Shown piece after piece: positions 11,383-13,809 of a stretch of DNA of 13,809 bases. This DNA is from DATMNI01 sp035570275 (lineage in GTDB: Bacteria; Acidobacteriota; Terriglobia; Bryobacterales; Bryobacteraceae): contig DATMNI010000330.1 in NCBI GenBank assembly GCA_035570275.1, forward strand, positions 1-13,809, in the 5' to 3' direction. Below the pieces are notes generated by a model. It made no database searches, was not told the origin of the DNA, and saw nothing but the letters and a program-made list of their open reading frames with translations. How positions within the stretch are numbered: the stretch's first letter is position 1; the number at the start of each line of letters is the position of its first letter. The position numbers and the translations under genes were made by a program.

Positions 11383-13590
11383 CTACTTCACGTGGAACAA
11401 ATAGTAGCGTCCGGCTTCCCCCACGCGCTCCATTCCCCACTCGGGTTCATGACCCAGCAGGACATTGCCGATGGGGGCGTTGCCGCCGGCTCCCGTGGCC
11501 GCCAACAGGTACCGGAAGCCAGCCCGGCGCAGGGCGCGCGAAGCCTCCAGGCGAAGGTCCTGTGGCGGCCGCGGTTCGGCGGTTGGGCGGTTCGAAAGCA
11601 GATGCCACCGGCCGTTGGCGCCTTGCCCATAGAATTCCAGTGGCGGCCGGTACGCGGGGGTGTGGGAGATCAGCAACGCCCCGCTCAGCCGCTGCGGATG
11701 GTCCAGGTCGATTTCGAAGTACATGCCGGCCCGCACCGGTTCCCAGGTGCGCCACCGCGTGGCGATGTTGCTATCGAATGCCAGCGGGCCTTCCCATTGA
11801 TTCGGCCATGCGCTCGCCGTCCATGCGGGGCTGGGGTAGATGCGGTAATCGGCGGAGTACAATTGCACTTCGCTGATGTCGCACTCGCCCTGGTAGCCCA
11901 CCGGCAAGCGGAATCGCAGCGCGCGCAGGGATTCCATGGGCCACGAAGCTTTCCAGTCAAAGGCGGGAGAGCCCGAGTAGACGGATGCCAGCCGCAGCGA
12001 ATCCAACAGGCGTTCGCCTTCGGCCGATTGCCAGGTCACGCTGACCTCGCGGTCCAGATAAGCGTTGGCCACCGAAAGCAGCGCCAGCGTGCGGGAATCG
12101 GGCGGAGTCACCCGCTCCATCATCTTGGCCACGTTGTACTCGTCGAAACGCCGGCGGCAGTATTGCTCTTCGGATTCGATGCGCAGCGCGGCCTCTAACG
12201 GAAAATCGTACAGACGAAACCCGTAGCTGGTTTCCCAGGTTACGGCAAGCTGTGGCCAGCAGAAGATGGCCTGCAGCAGGATGGCCGCCCAGGCCGTGGG
12301 CGCGGGCAACGCCATTCCCAGCGCCAGGGCGCCGAAGGCTACCGAGGGCATCAGGAAGCGGGCTCCGGTATTAGCCAACCACGGCAGCGCCATGATCGCC
12401 GCGCCTGCCCAGCAGAGCCGTCCCGCGGACCTTCGCAGCGCGAGCAGGCCGAGCGGTATGGCCAGCAGAAGGGGGCCGTAGGTTCCGAACAGGCCATCGC
12501 CCAAAGCCAGTTCCCAGGGGATTTGCCACGGTTTCACGGCGCCTAAGGAGCCCAGGCCGCTGGCGAGTTCCCTTTCCATGGACACGTGAAAGTACGGGTT
12601 CGGAAACAGTCCGTTCATCAGCGGAGCCAGTGGATTGCCCGTAAGCACGGCGTTGCGAACCAGCCAGGGCACAATCGCCAGGCCCGCTGCGGCGGCAACC
12701 ACCGCACTGGCAACCACCGCGCCAGCTTTGCAATTCCTGTGCGCCAGCACGAACAGCACTGCGGCGGCGGCGGCCATCAGGCCGGGCATCTTGATGGCGT
12801 AACAGAAGCCCGCCAGCAGACCCGCCGGCACCAGGTAGCGGGTGTTCTGCTTGCGGCGCCGGTTGTCGGGCTCAGTGTCGCGCCAGACCAGCAGCAGGTA
12901 GAAAGCCGCCAGCATGAAGAAGACGCCGGCCGCATCATTATAAGAGGACGAACCGGTGAGCCCCACAACCGGCGCGCAAAAATAGAAGATGGCCGCCACC
13001 AGCCCCCCACGGTCCGGCATGCCCAGGCGCCGGCTGATGCGAAAGATCAGCGGCAGCGTGGCCACGAAGAAACTCCACTCCACCAGCTTGGCGGCGGAAT
13101 GGCGTCCGAAGGCGAACGCCACGGTATATAGCATTTCCATGCCTTCGGGCACCATGCCATAGAAAGCGATGTGGTCCGGGAACCCGCCGAGCCGAACGTA
13201 TTCGTAAGGCAGACCGAGGTGGTACGTGACGCCGTCCGGCGTGGTTTCGGGCGCCAGCGCATTGACGAAATACCAGACACCGTACGCGCCGAAAACGATG
13301 CCGGCCGCGATCCACGCCTTGCCGAGAGGCGCTTTCACGGGGTCGCCGAGCGCCACCGGGCGGAAGCGAACCAGCGCGGCCAGCGCCGCCAGACCAATCC
13401 CAAGGTACACCGCCCAGTGCCCCACGTTCAGCAGCAGGCAGAGAAAAACCAGAAAGCTTTCCGCCACCGCGCCCAGGCCAAGGGCGATCTCCGGCGGCGC
13501 GGGCGTCTGGCGCAGCAGAACGGCGCCCAGAGCGTAGGCGGTGGCCAGAGTGAACGCCGCGCCGAAGAAAATGGATACCAGAGTGAGCAA
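11383..13590 (-). CDS. multi-spanning GT-C glycosyltransferase-like membrane protein with C-terminal discoidin-like domain
   Basis: About 735 residues if translation starts at TTG 13588-13590, chosen because the first membrane segment begins there and the frame upstream overlaps the group II intron-like sequence; GTG 13647 or ATG 13761 are in-frame alternatives. Residues 1 to about 450 hold some ten or more membrane segments. The loop ETTPDGVTYHLGLPYEYV near residue 119 has the Asp and YHL pattern of lipid-carrier-dependent GT-C glycosyltransferases (ArnT/PMT-like), which transfer sugars on the periplasmic face. The rest is soluble: a linker domain (about 450-590), then a region (about 595-735) with AFDSNIATRWRTWEP and YFEIDLDHPQRLSGALLIS, which reads as a F5/8 type C (discoidin-like) carbohydrate-binding fold. 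Donor and acceptor are unknown. No neighbouring cell-wall or polysaccharide genes are in the window. Confidence 0.78.
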   Translation of the reverse strand: MLTLVSIFFGAAFTLATAYALGAVLLRQTPAPPEIALGLGAVAESFLVFLCLLLNVGHWAVYLGIGLAALAALVRFRPVALGDPVKAPLGKAWIAAGIVFGAYGVWYFVNALAPETTPDGVTYHLGLPYEYVRLGGFPDHIAFYGMVPEGMEMLYTVAFAFGRHSAAKLVEWSFFVATLPLIFRISRRLGMPDRGGLVAAIFYFCAPVVGLTGSSSYNDAAGVFFMLAAFYLLLVWRDTEPDNRRRKQNTRYLVPAGLLAGFCYAIKMPGLMAAAAAVLFVLAHRNCKAGAVVASAVVAAAAGLAIVPWLVRNAVLTGNPLAPLMNGLFPNPYFHVSMERELASGLGSLGAVKPWQIPWELALGDGLFGTYGPLLLAIPLGLLALRRSAGRLCWAGAAIMALPWLANTGARFLMPSVAFGALALGMALPAPTAWAAILLQAIFCWPQLAVTWETSYGFRLYDFPLEAALRIESEEQYCRRRFDEYNVAKMMERVTPPDSRTLALLSVANAYLDREVSVTWQSAEGERLLDSLRLASVYSGSPAFDWKASWPMESLRALRFRLPVGYQGECDISEVQLYSADYRIYPSPAWTASAWPNQWEGPLAFDSNIATRWRTWEPVRAGMYFEIDLDHPQRLSGALLISHTPAYRPPLEFYGQGANGRWHLLSNRPTAEPRPPQDLRLEASRALRRAGFRYLLAATGAGGNAPIGNVLLGHEPEWGMERVGEAGRYYLFHVK

Positions 13591-13632
13591 TTTCTTATGG
13601 TAGCGTGGGCCGGTTGCTAACCTGTTCGCGAT

Positions 13633-13809
13633 GTGCGCCGGGCGCACAGGGGGAAGGATGAAAGTCCTCCGTGGCGCTATGTGGGGCAGCTTGTGCGCCG
13701 GGATAAACCGGCATGCAATAAGGAATGAAAGAGTCCGACAGGAAAGGAGGAGCGAATCCATCCTGACCCCGAGTCTTGCGGGGCGTATCGTGAGGTGCGC
13801 ACCGAAGCA
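13633..13809 (+). mobile_element. 5' end of a bacterial group II intron (domain I), continuing past the window
   Basis: From 13633 the sequence begins GTGCGCC, the conserved group II intron 5' boundary (GUGYG). It continues with GGAAGGATGAAAGTCC (hairpin GGA...TCC), GGAATGAAAGAGTCCGACAGG, GGAGGAGCGAATCC and the hairpin CCCCGAGTCTTGCGGGG, ending GGTGCGCACCGAAGC at the edge. This succession of small hairpins and 'GAAAGAGTCCGA' is what domain I of bacterial group II introns with reverse-transcriptase ORFs looks like. The catalytic domain V and the maturase gene would be beyond 13809. It lies head-to-head with the membrane gene, about 40 bp from that gene's likely start, so it may separate it from its promoter. 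Recognition is by pattern memory, not by a covariance model. Confidence 0.65.

Noticed and set aside
12586..13131. A 181-codon plus-strand frame opposite the membrane glycosyltransferase-like gene
   Set aside because: It is antisense to predicted membrane segments, very rich in Arg/His/Gln, and has no recognisable domain.
13633..13809. Cobalamin or other riboswitch for the GC-rich hairpin region
   Set aside because: The cobalamin box and its ACTGT-type core are absent, and the strand points away from the only complete gene nearby; the group II intron start fits better.
1..13809. tRNA or rRNA genes
   Set aside because: Reading both strands I recognised no tRNA cloverleaf with a TTCGANNC arm and acceptor stem, and no rRNA core sequence; a covariance scan would be needed to be certain.

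Overview
The window looks like chromosome of an acidobacterium, probably of the Solibacter/Bryobacter group. The clues are GC-rich coding sequence, an ADOP-type orphan permease plus a second truncated one, and a protein resembling the acidobacterial VWFA-related family. This placement is inferred from family content only; no ribosomal or other phylogenetic marker is present.

Layout from left to right: the C-terminal ACT domain of a D-3-phosphoglycerate dehydrogenase (2-232, +); a full ADOP/MacB-like permease (315-2696, -); a two-gene nucleotidyltransferase/small-protein module resembling a toxin-antitoxin pair (2808-3586, -); an orphan antitoxin-like gene (3688-3927, +) whose presumed toxin partner survives only as a start codon and a few codons; a tightly packed minus-strand operon moeA-moaC-mogA-VWFA protein (7288 down to 3954); divergent purU (7452-8300, +); a degraded region (8301-8841) with a hairpin element, antitoxin remnants and a deleted, frameshifted PIN-toxin gene; a cystathionine gamma-synthase/lyase family gene (8905-10026, +); a small NTF2-fold lipoprotein (10087-10653, +); a second degraded region with a truncated ADOP permease, a frameshifted GxxExxY remnant and short GCGGCTT repeats (10800-11285); a large membrane glycosyltransferase-like protein with a C-terminal discoidin-like domain (11383-13590, -); and, at the right edge, what reads as the 5' end of a group II intron (13633 onward, +) running off the window.

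The intact core genes are housekeeping genes: molybdenum cofactor synthesis (MoaC, Mog, MoeA), one-carbon/formate supply (PurU), serine synthesis and sulfur amino-acid metabolism. Between them lie remnants of toxin-antitoxin or mobile gene modules at three separate places, so the intergenic regions look like repeated insertion and decay sites. The most interesting items are the intron 5' end, the nucleotidyltransferase/small-protein pair, the VWFA-like protein attached to the Moco operon with a substituted metal-binding motif, and two promoters whose position suggests leaderless mRNAs. I found no clear wholly new multi-gene system.
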